Positions 16,590 to 25,527 are shown, numbered from the stretch's first letter. The stretch: DNA of 64,000 nt from Shewanella gelidii (GCF_014647855.1 NZ_BMPZ01000008.1:94314-158313), one strand, 5' to 3'. Notes: generated from the sequence alone by a model not told the origin. Numbers and translations are program-made.

Positions 16590-18497
16590 TTATACCACTT
16601 CTTGCGGATCATTAAAGAAACTGCCTTGGGCGGCAATAATGCCTAGGGCTTGCAAGGTCTGCCACTCTCCCTCTTCCTCGACTCCCTCGGCCAAGACTTG
16701 CACTTGCGTTCGATATAGGCCAGCAACCAAACTCCTCACAAACAACTGGTTTTCCTGACGTAAATGTATTTGTCTAACAACCGCGCGATGTAACTTTATC
16801 TGATCAAAATGCAATTGCTTAATATATTGCGTACTCACAACTTGCAAGCCGACATGATCAACACAAAGCTTTGCCCCCATCTTACGGATCATGTTTAGTG
16901 TTGGTTCAAGCGCGTCTTGATGCTGCACGACGACAGACTCACTCACCTCGAAGATTAAACGCTCTGCTAAATGTCGTTGCTCCAATAAACTTGTCTGCAA
17001 CCAACGGACAAACGCTCGACTTTTCAAAGAGTCTAGACTCAAATTAATGCTATAAGTTGCATGTTGGTTTTCACGCTTTGTAAGCAATGAAAACAATACG
17101 TTTTCAATAATTCGCCGCTCAATTTGCGGCATTAAACCGCACTTCACAGCCATTGGAATAAATAGAGTCGCTCGAACTAATTGATTGCTTCGATCACGAA
17201 CTCGTGTGAAAACTTCTTTGTGGTCAATGAGCTCCTCACTGTTCACGACATCTTGCGTGAAAGCAACAAATCTCTGCTCAACCAATGAATTCTCTAAGAA
17301 GCTACGCCAACGCACGGACCCCTTTGCCAGCTCGCTGTCAATCACCCCTTTATCATAAATAAACCAGTTACTACTGCCCTGCAATTGCGCTGCTTTTAAA
17401 GCCATATCGGCTTCTTCTAGCAACTGAATTTTGTCATCTCCGGCCTTGAAGTAAGCCCCACCAATATAATAAGTGCTCTCACCTTGCTTGCCTTCTTGTA
17501 GCAAGTTGCTCAGACACACTTTCAATAGTTTAACGGCCAATTGGTCAGCTTCTTTAAGGGAGACTTGAGGAATAACAATTGCAAATTGATTTGTCGAGCG
17601 ACGCGCAAAGATCGAGCCTGGCTGAGAATGCAGCAATTGGTTAATACCACTCACGTTGGCGATTAACAGTTCAGAGACCAATTCATGCCCCAATTGCTGT
17701 TGTAGAAAATCGATATCCTCCATCTCTAACAAATACAGCACGCCATGGCCCATCATGCCTTGATGACTCGACAGCGCATCAAGCCTATTTTTAAAAAATA
17801 GGCGATTACCAATGCGCGTTTCTGTATCTAGAAATGTGTTGGAACGAATAAACTTATCAAACCGTGAACGCTCTTTCTTTGCGTCTATCAGCTCTTCCAA
17901 CAAACGAGTCAGAGCTCGGTTAATAATTCTCGGTTTTCCTGAACCTTTTTTCTCCGCAGCTTTTTCAAACTTCCCTTTGAGAATTAAATGACTCCGCGCC
18001 GAGAGCTCCTCAACACCATAGAGTTGCTGACTAAACCAGTTAAAGCCAAAGCGAACAAAGAGTAAAACCGCGAGGCTACCAACAAGTACAATCATGACTT
18101 CATAGATGCCCACTTGATGGCTATCAAAAGGCTGAGGCAAAGCAAGATAGAGCCTGAGAGTTCGCGCGCGGTCAAGGTAACGCTCATACTCAATAAGATT
18201 TGTTTTAGGGCTTGAAGACAGATACTCATAATGTAGCGTATCGTTTTGATATAACCGCAACTCAGCGGCATCATAGGCCGATAACAAAGGCGATAACCAT
18301 TCATCGAGCTGGCTCGCGTCCTGATGATGATGGCTCAGTAAAACTTGTTCTAAGGTTTCAACTTTGTGCTGTTGCGCTCGATAAGATAACTGAACAAAGC
18401 TCGTCAGCGCAGTGAGTAAAAACACAAACGCTACCGCGACTAAAGACATTAGCCAAAAACCCGTTAACTTTTTCGTTAACATCCCCGTCATCTTCAT
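16590..18497 (-). CDS. mshH: MshH/CsrD-like protein with degenerate GGDEF and EAL domains
   Basis: A 635-aa membrane protein with two hydrophobic segments (about 12-35 and 130-150) around a periplasmic domain, then GGDEF-like (about 215-375) and EAL-like (about 395-630) domains. The GGDEF site reads RRSTNQF and the EAL site reads TQDVV, so both catalytic motifs are lost. This matches CsrD/MshH, which in E. coli promotes RNase E decay of CsrB/CsrC RNAs rather than making or breaking c-di-GMP. The gene heads the msh cluster, as in Vibrio and Shewanella. Confidence 0.88.
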   Translation of the reverse strand: MKMTGMLTKKLTGFWLMSLVAVAFVFLLTALTSFVQLSYRAQQHKVETLEQVLLSHHHQDASQLDEWLSPLLSAYDAAELRLYQNDTLHYEYLSSSPKTNLIEYERYLDRARTLRLYLALPQPFDSHQVGIYEVMIVLVGSLAVLLFVRFGFNWFSQQLYGVEELSARSHLILKGKFEKAAEKKGSGKPRIINRALTRLLEELIDAKKERSRFDKFIRSNTFLDTETRIGNRLFFKNRLDALSSHQGMMGHGVLYLLEMEDIDFLQQQLGHELVSELLIANVSGINQLLHSQPGSIFARRSTNQFAIVIPQVSLKEADQLAVKLLKVCLSNLLQEGKQGESTYYIGGAYFKAGDDKIQLLEEADMALKAAQLQGSSNWFIYDKGVIDSELAKGSVRWRSFLENSLVEQRFVAFTQDVVNSEELIDHKEVFTRVRDRSNQLVRATLFIPMAVKCGLMPQIERRIIENVLFSLLTKRENQHATYSINLSLDSLKSRAFVRWLQTSLLEQRHLAERLIFEVSESVVVQHQDALEPTLNMIRKMGAKLCVDHVGLQVVSTQYIKQLHFDQIKLHRAVVRQIHLRQENQLFVRSLVAGLYRTQVQVLAEGVEEEGEWQTLQALGIIAAQGSFFNDPQEVV

Positions 18498-18594
18498 CTT
18501 TGCAATCCGCTTAAGTTCTTATTTTTATACTTAGCTGCTCCGTATCGATTATTCAGTAGCCACCTCCAAAAGGCAACATACCATTTACATCCAA

Positions 18595-18618
18595 CAAAAA
18601 AGGAGCCGAAGCTCCTTT
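18595..18618 (-). terminator. Terminator behind the malic enzyme gene
   Basis: On the minus strand an 8-bp stem (AAAGGAGC/GCTCCTTT) closes a TTCG tetraloop and is followed by a T tract. It ends the malic enzyme transcript and separates it from mshH. Confidence 0.9.
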
Positions 18619-18706
18619 ATCAAAGACTTGTAACCAGGTGCGACAGTTGAGCACCTCGATAGGCAAGCACGCCCAATGAATGACACCCGGCGTTTAGCCT
18701 CCCCCG

Positions 18707-19954
18707 CTAGGCCATATAATTGTCAGGCAAGTCGGTAAGCGCTGCGACCCCGGAGTCAATAGCAGCTTTCGCTACGGCTTTGGCAACCGCAGGCAATAAC
18801 CTTGGATCCATTGGCTTAGGAAGAACATAGTCTGCACCAAAGCTTAAAGAGTCTACGCCGTCATAGGCATCCAAGACCGACTGTGGCACCGGTTCTTTAG
18901 CGATCGCCGCTATCGCATGCACTGCTGCAATTTTCATTTCATCGTTAATTTTTGAAGCGCGCACATCTAAAGCACCACGGAAAATAAACGGGAAACATAA
19001 AACATTGTTTACTTGGTTAGGATAATCACTTCGGCCAGTTCCCATGATCAAATCTTGGCGTGTGGCATGGGCAAGCTCGGGACTGATTTCAGGGTCAGGG
19101 TTTGAACAAGCGAAAATAACTGGATTTTCTGCCATTAACGCAATGTCTTCTGGGGCTAAAAGGTCTGCTCCAGATAGCCCTAAAAATACATCGGCACCTT
19201 GAATTACGTCTTGAAGTGTTCGTTTATCCGTATTATTGGCAAACAAAGCTTTATATTCATTAATATCTTCACGACGCGTATGCAGAACCCCTTTGCGATC
19301 GAGCATATAAACGTTTTCTCGCAGCGCACCACATTTCACGAGCATCGTCATACATGCGATTGCTGCAGCGCCCGCTCCCATACAAACAAATATTGCGGTT
19401 TCAATGCTCTTGCCTTGGATTTCTAGCGCATTAATCATTCCAGCAGCCGTTACGATCGCAGTTCCATGCTGATCATCATGGAAAACAGGGACATTGCAGC
19501 GTTCAATTAACTGTTTTTCGATTTCAAAGCACTCTGGCGCTTTGATATCTTCAAGGTTTACGCCACCAAAAGTATCCGCAATCGCTTCCACCGTATTCAC
19601 AAATTCTTCAGGTGTTCGATGCTTCACTTCAATATCAACCCCATCAATATTGGCAAAATGCTTAAAAAGAAGCGCCTTGCCTTCCATGACGGGCTTAGAT
19701 GCCAAAGGGCCAAGATTTCCCAATCCAAGAATTGCTGTTCCATTTGAAATCACTGCAACACTATTTCCTTTATTCGTGTAACGATAAGCATCATCAGGTT
19801 GAGAGGCAATTTCGCGCACAGGCTCCGCTACGCCGGGGCTGTAGGCCAGTGCTAAATCTAAGCTCGTTTGAGCAGGCTTGGTAATACTAACGGCGGTTTT
19901 ACCTGGTACGGGGAATTCATGATAATCGAGTGCTTGCTGACGTATATCTGCCAT
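18707..19954 (-). CDS. Malic enzyme, short form without phosphotransacetylase domain
   Basis: Oxidative decarboxylation of malate to pyruvate. The protein has 415 aa, matching the catalytic part of MaeB-type enzymes; the C-terminal phosphotransacetylase-like domain of E. coli MaeB is absent. Motifs include the N-terminal YSPGVAEPVREI, the catalytic NGTAILGLGNLGPLASKPVMEGK, the metal ligands in FHDDQHGTAIV, the nucleotide-binding FVCMGAGAAAIAC and SNPDPEISPE. An AGGAC ribosome site precedes the ATG, and a strong terminator follows. Coenzyme preference (NAD or NADP) cannot be decided from sequence alone. Confidence 0.92.
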   Translation of the reverse strand: MADIRQQALDYHEFPVPGKTAVSITKPAQTSLDLALAYSPGVAEPVREIASQPDDAYRYTNKGNSVAVISNGTAILGLGNLGPLASKPVMEGKALLFKHFANIDGVDIEVKHRTPEEFVNTVEAIADTFGGVNLEDIKAPECFEIEKQLIERCNVPVFHDDQHGTAIVTAAGMINALEIQGKSIETAIFVCMGAGAAAIACMTMLVKCGALRENVYMLDRKGVLHTRREDINEYKALFANNTDKRTLQDVIQGADVFLGLSGADLLAPEDIALMAENPVIFACSNPDPEISPELAHATRQDLIMGTGRSDYPNQVNNVLCFPFIFRGALDVRASKINDEMKIAAVHAIAAIAKEPVPQSVLDAYDGVDSLSFGADYVLPKPMDPRLLPAVAKAVAKAAIDSGVAALTDLPDNYMA

Positions 19955-20396
19955 TTTTATGTCCTGAAACGCGATATTTTATTAGAGTTCTAAGGGTCAG
20001 TTGTCAATTGGTCATACCATTGTTCTGCTTCATGAAAAAGCACATTAACAACTGGTTGCTACCATACGCCGATCAAGTCAGTTTTTAAACACTTCTAAGG
20101 AAATTTTCACTATTCAGAGGAAATATCTTAGTAAAGTGTTTTTTTTTACACTTATCCAAAGCCCATCAGACAAAATGCGATAACTTATCCGCAAAAAATA
20201 TACATAAGAATATGGCAATACTTCAGAGGAGAGGTCGGAAATCAATCTACAGCTTTCAATCGCTCAAGGGCTGAGAACCCCGACTTTGTGTATCTGTGGG
20301 ATTTGTTTCTTGTTTGAGCAAGGGATGGAATGCCGCACACAAACGACAGCGAGAGGACACTTTTCTAGATCGAAACCAAAGCCAAACATACTAAAA
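19955..20396. other. 442-nt intergenic region between the malic enzyme and exonuclease genes
   Basis: The right-hand part lies downstream of the exonuclease gene and the left-hand part upstream of the malic enzyme. Apart from the promoter-like hexamers near 20000 and a short hairpin with a poly-T loop (20134-20153), no gene or RNA element could be supported. Confidence 0.6.
19981..20007 (-). promoter_or_regulatory. Possible promoter of the malic enzyme gene
   Basis: The minus strand has a perfect -35 hexamer TTGACA (20007-20002) and, 15 nt on, TCTAAT (19986-19981) as a candidate -10; TAAAAT a little further down is an alternative with longer spacing. The hexamers lie 27-53 nt before the ATG. 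The imperfect spacing keeps confidence low. Confidence 0.4.
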
Positions 20397-21014
20397 CTAT
20401 ATTTGTGCTTGCAAAAAACGATGCAGTTTTGCCTTTGGAGTACGTGATAGCTTTTGCATCATCGCAAATGTTGGTTGTTTCACTTGATACTCAGTCGCTA
20501 GGTCGTTGAGCATCGTTAACCATAATTGGGCGGTAACCTGTGCATCTGCTAACGCTCGGTGAAATACCCCGTCATTCGCAATCGACTTATAAGAAACTAA
20601 ACTGGCTAACTTATGATTTGGCGCATCAGGATACAGGCGGCGTGCGATGAGCATCGAACATGCGAACTCTCCGCCATAACCGCGGCCGATGACGTCCAAC
20701 TCTGCATCAAGAAAACGTTGATCAAAGCTTGCATTGTGGGCAATCAGGTTTGCATCCCCGATAAAATCGGCAAATTGATCCATCACTTCTTCACAGCTTG
20801 GCGCATGGGCCAACATGCCATTGCGAATCCCCGTGTATTCCTCAATAAATGAATTGATTGCAAAGCCTGGATTCATTAACTGCTGAAAACTGCCCGTTAT
20901 TTCTCCTTGTTCAATACGAACGGCACCGACTTCAATTGCCCGGTCACCCATTGTTGGTGATAGTCCGGTAGTTTCGAAATCGAGAACAACGACTGAGTTT
21001 GCTGGATCGCTCAC
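20397..21014 (-). CDS. DnaQ-like 3'-5' exonuclease (DEDDh family)
   Basis: A 205-aa DEDDh exonuclease. The first acidic motif is VVLDFETTGLSP (Asp and Glu), the second AHNASFDQRFLD, and the third HRALADAQVTAQLW, which supplies the His and last Asp. It resembles the stand-alone exonuclease related to the epsilon subunit of DNA polymerase III, but it is smaller than DnaQ and lacks the C-terminal polymerase-binding region, so it may act in RNA or DNA trimming or repair. The start is GTG at 21014. The next upstream gene is 197 nt away, so it is probably transcribed alone. Confidence 0.82.
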   Translation of the reverse strand: MSDPANSVVVLDFETTGLSPTMGDRAIEVGAVRIEQGEITGSFQQLMNPGFAINSFIEEYTGIRNGMLAHAPSCEEVMDQFADFIGDANLIAHNASFDQRFLDAELDVIGRGYGGEFACSMLIARRLYPDAPNHKLASLVSYKSIANDGVFHRALADAQVTAQLWLTMLNDLATEYQVKQPTFAMMQKLSRTPKAKLHRFLQAQI

Positions 21015-21106
21015 GGTAAGACTCTATGACAAAATAAAACACCATGATAACTGCTAGCAGCTATGGCTGCCTAGCACCTTGACTATTTACCTTAGCTTTT
21101 GAAAGT

Positions 21107-21147
21107 GAACAGTGTGAACGTCGGAGAACTCGAGAACCACACTGTTC
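21107..21147. repeat. Inverted repeat between the exonuclease and glycosyltransferase genes
   Basis: GAACAGTGTG (21107-21116) and CACACTGTTC (21138-21147) form a perfect 10-bp inverted repeat with a 21-nt loop. No T tract follows on either strand, so it is not a classic terminator; it could be an RNA stem or a protein site. Confidence 0.6.
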
Positions 21148-21211
21148 CTTTGAGTTGCAATGCACACTTTAAGAATATAAGTCGCTTAATAAACAACGAT
21201 ACAAAAATGGC

Positions 21212-22255
21212 TTACTTTTTACGCCAAGTCGCGGGAAGGTCAACCTGCTGCCAAAGAGATTGACACAACTGCTGTCGGTTATGCCAATCTCCCACCAACA
21301 GCCAATCAACGAGAGCATCACCAACCTGCGGATAGGCAATAGGCTCTGGTGACGGTGACTTTAACCACCGTTTAACTGCCTGCAGATCTAAATGAGACAT
21401 GCCGTCAGCTGCACCAAGCAATTGGAGCGCAGCCAAATTCGAGAGTTGTTCAAATTGCCCGAGCACAGGCTTGATTAATAGTTTTTTCCCCAAGGTCAAT
21501 GCTTCACTAATAAGCTCAAATCCTGCACTGCTAATCACGCCATCACATTGCGCGAGGTGCTGCTTAAAACCTTCTCGACTAAAGCCAAACCACGTTACAT
21601 TATCGGGAATATGTTGCGGCTGTATACCGTGATACACCCAAAACTTTTGAGTTGGCATTTGTGCTAACAAACTGACTATCGCTACAGGATTCTCAAAGGG
21701 AAGATACACTAGGATCGCATTATCTAGATGCGCTCGTGGCTCGGCAGTATCCACAAAAGGCGGTAGAATCTCAAAACCAAAATGATGCCAATGACAACCA
21801 AGAGAAATATCTGTTGGTGCAAAATAGTTGAGCAACACCTCGTTAAACCAATGGTTACCGATCTTGGGAACATCATACTTAAGCGCTGCTTGATGGCTGA
21901 TCCCAACCGACGGTATCCCTTGCCGCTTTGCCGCCCACGCCGATAAGGGTTCATAGTCATTCAGCACCAAGTCATAGCCAGCTAAGTCTAAATCATGGAC
22001 ATCCTTAAGTGTTCGCACCAGTGAATTTTGTAAAGCTGTATTCAGCAACTGCACTTCACCATTACGCGTCGCGAATGTTAATCCTGGCTGCACCTGATAG
22101 TTGCCAAAACACTGCATATCAAAAAATTGATTGGGCTGACGACCAGAAAAGAAAAAGTCCACGGCAATATGCTTACGGTGTAAAGCTGCAGCCATTAACC
22201 TAGCTCGAGTCAAATGCCCATTCCCTGTGCCTTGAATGCCGTATAGAATTTTCAA
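21212..22255 (-). CDS. Glycosyltransferase, MJ1255-like family
   Basis: A 347-aa glycosyltransferase of the GT-B type. The start is the TTG at 22255 (KILYGIQGTGNGHLTRARLM), because AAGGAG lies 6 nt upstream; the frame extends further but that part overlaps the PAP2 gene. The Gly-rich N-terminal loop and the C-terminal donor-binding region (GVISSAGFELISEALTLGKK then GQFEQLSN) are typical of the PF13528-like group. No membrane segments are seen. It lies 53 nt behind a PAP2 phosphatase gene, which suggests a shared job on a lipid-linked sugar; the acceptor is unknown. Confidence 0.8.
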   Translation of the reverse strand: MKILYGIQGTGNGHLTRARLMAAALHRKHIAVDFFFSGRQPNQFFDMQCFGNYQVQPGLTFATRNGEVQLLNTALQNSLVRTLKDVHDLDLAGYDLVLNDYEPLSAWAAKRQGIPSVGISHQAALKYDVPKIGNHWFNEVLLNYFAPTDISLGCHWHHFGFEILPPFVDTAEPRAHLDNAILVYLPFENPVAIVSLLAQMPTQKFWVYHGIQPQHIPDNVTWFGFSREGFKQHLAQCDGVISSAGFELISEALTLGKKLLIKPVLGQFEQLSNLAALQLLGAADGMSHLDLQAVKRWLKSPSPEPIAYPQVGDALVDWLLVGDWHNRQQLCQSLWQQVDLPATWRKK

Positions 22256-22308
22256 TGTACACTCCTTGTCTCTATTGAGCGGATTCCGCTTACAGCGCTT
22301 AAATTCTC

Positions 22309-22824
22309 TTAAAAAAATAAAAACTGCGCTAGGTTGACACTGGCAACCCCTAACGCAATGCCTGCCACGATATCCAGAGGAAAGTGTACCGCCAAGACCA
22401 CACGAGATAGCCCGATGGCCAATGCCCAAGCAAGGGCAATCCACATGAAACTTGGAAACACGATGACAATACAAGACGCCATCACAAAAGCAGCCGCGGT
22501 GTGGCCTGAAGGCAGACTGAATTTGTCTGACGGCTCAAAAATGCTATCAATACCAAGCGAGAGATGACACGGACGCGTACGACGAATTGAGTTTTTAAGC
22601 GCAAAATAGAGAGGCAAATCAATCAGATAAGAGGCAATTGCGAGGTTAAAGAGCTGCAAGCCGGAAGGATCAAATACAACAAACCCAAACGCAATGTAGA
22701 GATAAAACGGGCCATCCCCAGTCCAAGATATGAAGCGAGCGGCTGACTGCAAACCGTGACGCTGGGCGGTTTCTGTTGCCCATAAGAACATTCTCTCATC
22801 GGCACGAGTTAAGTGTTCGAACAT
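22309..22824 (-). CDS. PAP2-family membrane phosphatase
   Basis: A 171-aa integral membrane phosphatase with all three PAP2 motifs: KNSIRRTRP, PSGHTAAA and SRVVLAVHFPLD. Several hydrophobic helices surround them. The family dephosphorylates lipid phosphates such as undecaprenyl diphosphate or phosphatidylglycerol phosphate. The ATG at 22824 directly follows the T tract of a terminator, and the AGGAG ribosome site lies in the 3' arm of that hairpin. It forms a pair with the downstream glycosyltransferase gene. Confidence 0.88.
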   Translation of the reverse strand: MFEHLTRADERMFLWATETAQRHGLQSAARFISWTGDGPFYLYIAFGFVVFDPSGLQLFNLAIASYLIDLPLYFALKNSIRRTRPCHLSLGIDSIFEPSDKFSLPSGHTAAAFVMASCIVIVFPSFMWIALAWALAIGLSRVVLAVHFPLDIVAGIALGVASVNLAQFLFF

Positions 22825-22859
22825 AAAAAAGGCTCCTAGTTAGCAATGAACTAGAAGCC
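22825..22859 (-). terminator. Terminator between the YgjV-like and PAP2 genes, containing the PAP2 ribosome site
   Basis: On the minus strand an 11-bp stem with one G-U pair (GGCTTCTAGTT / AACTAGGAGCC) closes a 7-nt loop and is followed by six T and then at once by the PAP2 ATG. AGGAG in the 3' arm is the only evident ribosome site for PAP2, so the hairpin should both end the upstream transcript and hide that site in any read-through RNA. Confidence 0.85.
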
Positions 22860-22924
22860 TAAGTAAAGCCTATTACGAGTAAGTTACGTCTTCCCTAAAG
22901 TTTTATGACACATTCACTGTGTCA

Positions 22925-23179
22925 CTATGCTGCAACTGGCTCTTCTTTTTGTACTTTGCTACGTGCAAGCTTGACCAAATGGTACACATTGATACAAGCT
23001 ACAAATGCGTTCATGCCAGCCACAGGCCAAGCCGCAATTGCAATTCCGTAAGCAACAAAGAGTGAACAACCCACAAAATTAAGGCAACGTAACCAGACGA
23101 TGTTCTTCATCATCAGTGAAATTGCCACCATAACTGAAGCCATATATCCCACGACTTCAACGATATCTAAACCTTCCAT
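22925..23179 (-). CDS. YgjV-like small inner-membrane protein
   Basis: An 84-aa protein from the ATG at 23179 (MEGLDIVEVVGYMASVM), chosen because GAGGTG lies 4 nt upstream. Three hydrophobic segments cover most of it, and it ends in a charged tail (KLARSKVQKEEP). The pattern resembles the YgjV inner-membrane family of unknown function. It is followed by a terminator and is divergent from rraA. Confidence 0.65.
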   Translation of the reverse strand: MEGLDIVEVVGYMASVMVAISLMMKNIVWLRCLNFVGCSLFVAYGIAIAAWPVAGMNAFVACINVYHLVKLARSKVQKEEPVAA

Positions 23180-23504
23180 AAGGCACCTCTTGAGGCCCTC
23201 TGCCATCCATAAGCTTGTTTGAGGGATCCTTGCCCCTAAAGCAATTTAAATTAAAGTTAAATTGAATTCGGGCCTATGCTAGCAAAACTGTGACACTATT
23301 TGTAATTAAAAAACGTTATATAATGACGCGGCTCAAACTTTAATCGTTATAAGGCAGGTATTGACGGAATTTTACTACCATTTCTGTTTGGGACTGATTT
23401 TCTACCACAGCGTGATTGAACACGCTTTTCTTTTTATGAATCCCTTATATACTCGAATGAAATCAAGGTGATTTCACCTCGCTTCGAAAAACAGGAGAGT
23501 AACT
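23180..23504 (+). promoter_or_regulatory. Promoter and structured leader of rraA
   Basis: A perfect -10 hexamer TATAAT lies at 23319-23324, giving a start near 23331 and a leader of about 170 nt; the -35 is unclear. The leader holds a 6-bp hairpin (AGCGTG, 6-nt loop, CACGCT, 23409-23426) followed by TTTCTTTTT, which looks like an intrinsic terminator. It also holds two overlapping, mutually exclusive hairpins (GAAATCA/TGATTTC at 23459-23475 and AGGTGA/TCACCT at 23466-23479) before the GGAGAG ribosome site. Either an attenuated leader or a separate small RNA of about 100 nt would fit. Confidence 0.5.
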
Positions 23505-23990
23505 ATGGAATACAACACCTCAGAACTTTGCGACATGTATCTTGATGTCGTTGATGTTGTGGAACCCATGTTTAGTAATTATGGGGGTTGTAGCTCATTT
23601 GGCGGTGCAATTAGCACAGTAAAATGCTTCGAAGACAACGGACTCATTGTCGAAGTCTTACAGCAAGATGGCCAAGGTCGAGTCCTGTTAATTGACGGTG
23701 GGGGCTCTCTTCGGCGCGCACTTATTGATTCCACTATTGTTGAGCTCGCCGTAACCAATAACTGGGAAGGGATTGTTGTTTACGGTTCCGTTCGCGATGT
23801 CGACGCGATTGAAGAAATGGATATTGGAATTCAAGCCATGGCTTCCATCCCGGTTGGCGCAGATACGCAAGGGAGCGGAGAATCAGATATACCAGTCAAT
23901 TTTGGCGGCGTTACTTTCTTACCTGATGATCATATTTATGCCGACAATACTGGGATTATTCTTTCACCCGAAGCATTAGATATCGAATAA
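23505..23990 (+). CDS. rraA: Regulator of ribonuclease E activity A (RraA)
   Basis: A 161-aa RraA homologue. In E. coli RraA binds RNase E and inhibits it, changing the decay of many mRNAs. Family features include [20 protein letters not shown], the [14 protein letters not shown] segment, the [15 protein letters not shown] motif and [12 protein letters not shown]. Length matches E. coli RraA. It is preceded by a long structured leader and followed by a 10-bp hairpin. It appears to be a single-gene unit, divergent from the YgjV-like gene. Confidence 0.95.
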   Translation: MEYNTSELCDMYLDVVDVVEPMFSNYGGCSSFGGAISTVKCFEDNGLIVEVLQQDGQGRVLLIDGGGSLRRALIDSTIVELAVTNNWEGIVVYGSVRDVDAIEEMDIGIQAMASIPVGADTQGSGESDIPVNFGGVTFLPDDHIYADNTGIILSPEALDIE

Positions 23991-24010
23991 GTCATGCTGC
24001 AAAAATGACT

Positions 24011-24034
24011 CAAAGCCAGCCTTTGCTGGCTTTG
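24011..24034 (+). terminator. Hairpin behind rraA
   Basis: A perfect 10-bp stem, CAAAGCCAGC / GCTGGCTTTG with a 4-nt loop, lies 20 nt after the rraA stop. The T tract on the plus strand is weak, so it may act as an imperfect terminator or as a 3' stabiliser. From 24035 to 24306 nothing else was recognised except a TATAAT hexamer at 24292-24297 just before the next gene. Confidence 0.6.
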
Positions 24035-24306
24035 AACTTATCTGTGCAAAACAAAAATAGCCTTTAGCAGAGTTATCGACAGATTTTAAGCATCCATAAT
24101 TCAACGTAAACCTCGGTCTCAAAGCAAGCCACAAATCGCGATTATTTCCAGCTCACATCCATCCCCAAAATATCGGTTTCCTAACAACAATGAAGGATGA
24201 TATTGAAATTAACTCAAGATCTGCGCAGTATTTAGCGAACCAGCAGAACTAACAGAAAGTTGCTTAGAACAATTAAAAGCCCGAACTTTCATATAATTAT
24301 TGTGCC

Positions 24307-25347
24307 ATGCGAGTGACCAAGCCCATGCCAAAGTTTTTACCTTATACAGCGCAAACGTTAAATTCACAGCTACAGCTCCGAGAGGGTGAAGTTAAATTTG
24401 GTCAGTCGATGCTACTACTCGATCCGCAACTGCCCCTAACTGATGGACTCGCACAGCTTGCTGCACAAGGCGCAAAGTTCGCCATTATCGGCATCGCCGA
24501 AGATGTGGGTCCATTAGCAAATCTTGGGCGCGCCGGCTCCATCCATGCCTTTGCAACCAGCGTAGAATACCTTATCAACTTGCAATCCAACCGTTACTTT
24601 AAAGGCGAGCACTGCGCGCTCCTTGGCGTAATTTCAGCACCAAGTTCAGACAAAGAGACGGACTTAAAAGCCCTGCGGGAGCAAGTCGATACCCTCGACA
24701 CCTTTGTGATTGAAGTGATGAAACAAATTATGGCTGCTGGGCTTGAACCTATCGTGATCGGTGGTGGTCACAACAATGCGTTTGGCCTGATCAGTGCAAC
24801 CAAAGAATACACAGGTCGACCGGTTGCAGCTGTAAATCTAGATCCACATTGTGACTTCCGCCCTCGAGAGGGTCGACATAGTGGCAATGGTTTTAGCTAT
24901 GCTGCAGCTACTGGCGCACTGAGTCATTATCATGTGTTAGGACTGCACGAACAAAAAAATAGCGAGACTTCTCTCGCGCAACTACAAGCGTTTGGTGGCA
25001 CTTGGCACACACTACAGCAAATTTGGATTCGACAAGAAATACCTCTGCCACAGGCTCTGCAAGACATCAGTGACAAACTGCTCAGCAGCGGTCTACCTGT
25101 AGGGCTAGAGCTCGATGTTGACGCAATTAGTAAAATGCCCAGTAGTGCTTCGACTTTTGCTGGGGTTCCGCTGTTAGATGCCTGCAAATACATTCACCAT
25201 ATTGCGAGCAATACCTCGTGTCACTATTTACATTTAGCTGAAGCTGCACCGAGCTGCCATGATGCGGGTTTAGCTGCTGGAAATCGTGATGTCGGACAAG
25301 CAATTTCTGAATTGATCTTAGTGTACCTTCAAGCACGTACTTCTTAA
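24307..25347 (+). CDS. Formimidoylglutamase-like ureohydrolase (HutG family)
   Basis: A 346-aa enzyme of the arginase/agmatinase/formimidoylglutamase superfamily. The binuclear manganese site is visible: GGGHNNAFG, NLDPHCDFR, ELDVDAIS, and the late Glu in HLAEAAPS. It resembles the HutG-type proteins of marine gammaproteobacteria more than arginase, but no other hut genes are nearby, so the substrate is uncertain. A TATAAT hexamer at 24292-24297 sits only about 10 nt before the first ATG, so either that ATG is read from a nearly leaderless mRNA or the ATG at 24325 (MPKFLPY) is used. Confidence 0.78.
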   Translation: MRVTKPMPKFLPYTAQTLNSQLQLREGEVKFGQSMLLLDPQLPLTDGLAQLAAQGAKFAIIGIAEDVGPLANLGRAGSIHAFATSVEYLINLQSNRYFKGEHCALLGVISAPSSDKETDLKALREQVDTLDTFVIEVMKQIMAAGLEPIVIGGGHNNAFGLISATKEYTGRPVAAVNLDPHCDFRPREGRHSGNGFSYAAATGALSHYHVLGLHEQKNSETSLAQLQAFGGTWHTLQQIWIRQEIPLPQALQDISDKLLSSGLPVGLELDVDAISKMPSSASTFAGVPLLDACKYIHHIASNTSCHYLHLAEAAPSCHDAGLAAGNRDVGQAISELILVYLQARTS

Positions 25348-25527
25348 GTCGGGCCATCAAGTATTCAACAAACTGGCATATTATGGTCTAATGCGCATGC
25401 ATTCATGTTCTTCTGATCTCTATGCCAGACCTCTAGCTCGATCACAGACTAGTGGTTCAAGGATTTAGCAAACGTACGTGATGGCATACACTCGCAAACA
25501 ATCATTGTAAAAACGGGAATAAATTTA

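Noticed and set aside
20134..20153. Hairpin AAGTGT/ACACTT with a poly-T loop, considered as a terminator.
   Set aside because: The T tract is in the loop and none follows the stem on either strand.
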